NCBI GenBank assembly: GCA_900751035.1 | Contig: CAADSF010000257.1 | Location: forward strand, 1 to 5,923 | Direction of reading: 5' to 3' | Origin: an uncultured Oscillospiraceae bacterium | GTDB lineage: Bacteria; Bacillota; Clostridia; Oscillospirales; Oscillospiraceae | Length of the DNA: 5,923 nucleotides | In this document: positions 5,366 through 5,923 of the stretch, one piece after another | How the letters are laid out: each line of letters begins with the position of its first letter | How positions within the stretch are numbered: position 1 is the first letter of the stretch | Program-made: the position numbers and the translations under genes | Notes under the pieces: model-generated | What the model was told of the DNA's origin: nothing | Database searches by the model: none | Seen by the model: the letters and a program-made list of their open reading frames with translations, nothing else

Positions 5366-5923
5366 AACAGGATATCAAATCCATGACGCTGGCCGAGCTG
5401 CAGGACGCGTTCGCGGCGCTCGGAGAACCCAAATTCCGCGCAAAGCAGGTCTTTACCTGGCTGCACCGCGGCGCAGTCCGCTTTGAGGACATGACAAACC
5501 TCTCCAAGCCCCTGCGCGAACAGCTGGACAGCCTCTATTTCATCACTGCCCCCACCGTCGCCCGCAAGCAGATCTCGAAGCTTGACGGGACGATCAAATA
5601 CCTCTGGAAGCTGCGCGACGGCAATTGCGTCGAATCCGTCGTCATGCAGTACCATCACGGCAACACCGTCTGCATCTCCTCCGAGGTCGGCTGCCCGATG
5701 GGGTGCAAATTCTGCGCGTCCACCATCGGCGGCCTTGTCCGCAGACTGGAGCCGTCGGAGCTTCTCGACCAGGTGCTCTTTTCCCAGCTGGATTCCGGCC
5801 TGCCCATCTCGAATATCGTCCTGATGGGCATCGGCGAACCGCTGGACAACTTCGATAACGTCATGCGTTTTTTGGAGCTTGTCAACAGCCCGGACGGCAT
5901 GAACATCGGTATGCGCCATATCA
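5362..5923 (+). CDS. rlmN: Dual-specificity 23S rRNA A2503 / tRNA A37 C2-methyltransferase, N-terminal part
   Basis: The gene runs off the right edge; 187 complete codons of an expected ~345 are present. It starts MKQDIKSMTLAELQDAF and has the N-terminal helical RNA-recognition region (to about residue 85) with KFRAKQVFTWLHR. This is followed by the radical SAM domain with the CxxxCxxC cluster motif CPMGCKFC (C111, C115, C118), which binds the 4Fe-4S cluster. The block MGIGEPLDNFDNV is typical of RlmN and its relative Cfr. Chromosomal position after rsmB and the sequence around the cluster favour RlmN over the resistance enzyme Cfr. The C-terminal catalytic cysteine lies outside the window. 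GAGG (5350-5353), inside the end of rsmB, is its ribosome binding site, 8 bases before ATG. Confidence 0.95.
   Translation, partial: MKQDIKSMTLAELQDAFAALGEPKFRAKQVFTWLHRGAVRFEDMTNLSKPLREQLDSLYFITAPTVARKQISKLDGTIKYLWKLRDGNCVESVVMQYHHGNTVCISSEVGCPMGCKFCASTIGGLVRRLEPSELLDQVLFSQLDSGLPISNIVLMGIGEPLDNFDNVMRFLELVNSPDGMNIGMRHI

Overview
The window looks like a chromosomal segment from a GC-rich member of the Clostridia, probably a gut Oscillospirales/Ruminococcaceae-type bacterium. The reasons are the gene order def-fmt-rsmB-rlmN, a stand-alone TSCPD (TIGR03905-type) protein, strong AGGAGG-like ribosome binding sites, high GC, and short GTAGGGG-headed palindromic repeats between genes. The genus cannot be fixed from the sequence alone. 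All coding genes lie on the + strand.

Region 1 (1-2107) reads as one run of three genes: the 3' end of a YbaK/EbsC-type Cys-tRNA(Pro) deacylase (1-156), a half-size ABC exporter with fused membrane and ATPase domains (172-1797), and an 88-residue four-cysteine TSCPD protein (1841-2107). The gaps are 15 and 43 bases and I see no convincing terminator between them, so co-transcription is plausible. A shared function is not evident.

Region 2 (2108-2627) is a 520-base non-coding stretch. It holds four copies of a 27-base palindromic repeat (A, B, C, D), two in each orientation. They are arranged with mirror symmetry about position 2280, giving a 283-bp imperfect inverted repeat. It is followed by a perfect 13-bp stem rho-independent terminator (2489-2526) and a sigma-A-like promoter just before def.

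Region 3 (2628-5923) is a translation and rRNA-modification operon. def (peptide deformylase) and fmt (methionyl-tRNA formyltransferase) overlap by 4 bases and remove or add the N-formyl group of initiator methionine. rsmB (16S rRNA m5C967 methyltransferase) follows after 9 bases. rlmN (23S rRNA A2503 / tRNA A37 radical-SAM methyltransferase) overlaps rsmB by 4 bases and runs off the right edge.

The genes are mostly ordinary. The part most worth a second look is the nested palindromic repeat array. I see no defence island, CRISPR array, phage, transposase or tRNA gene, and no clear sign of a wholly new biological system.
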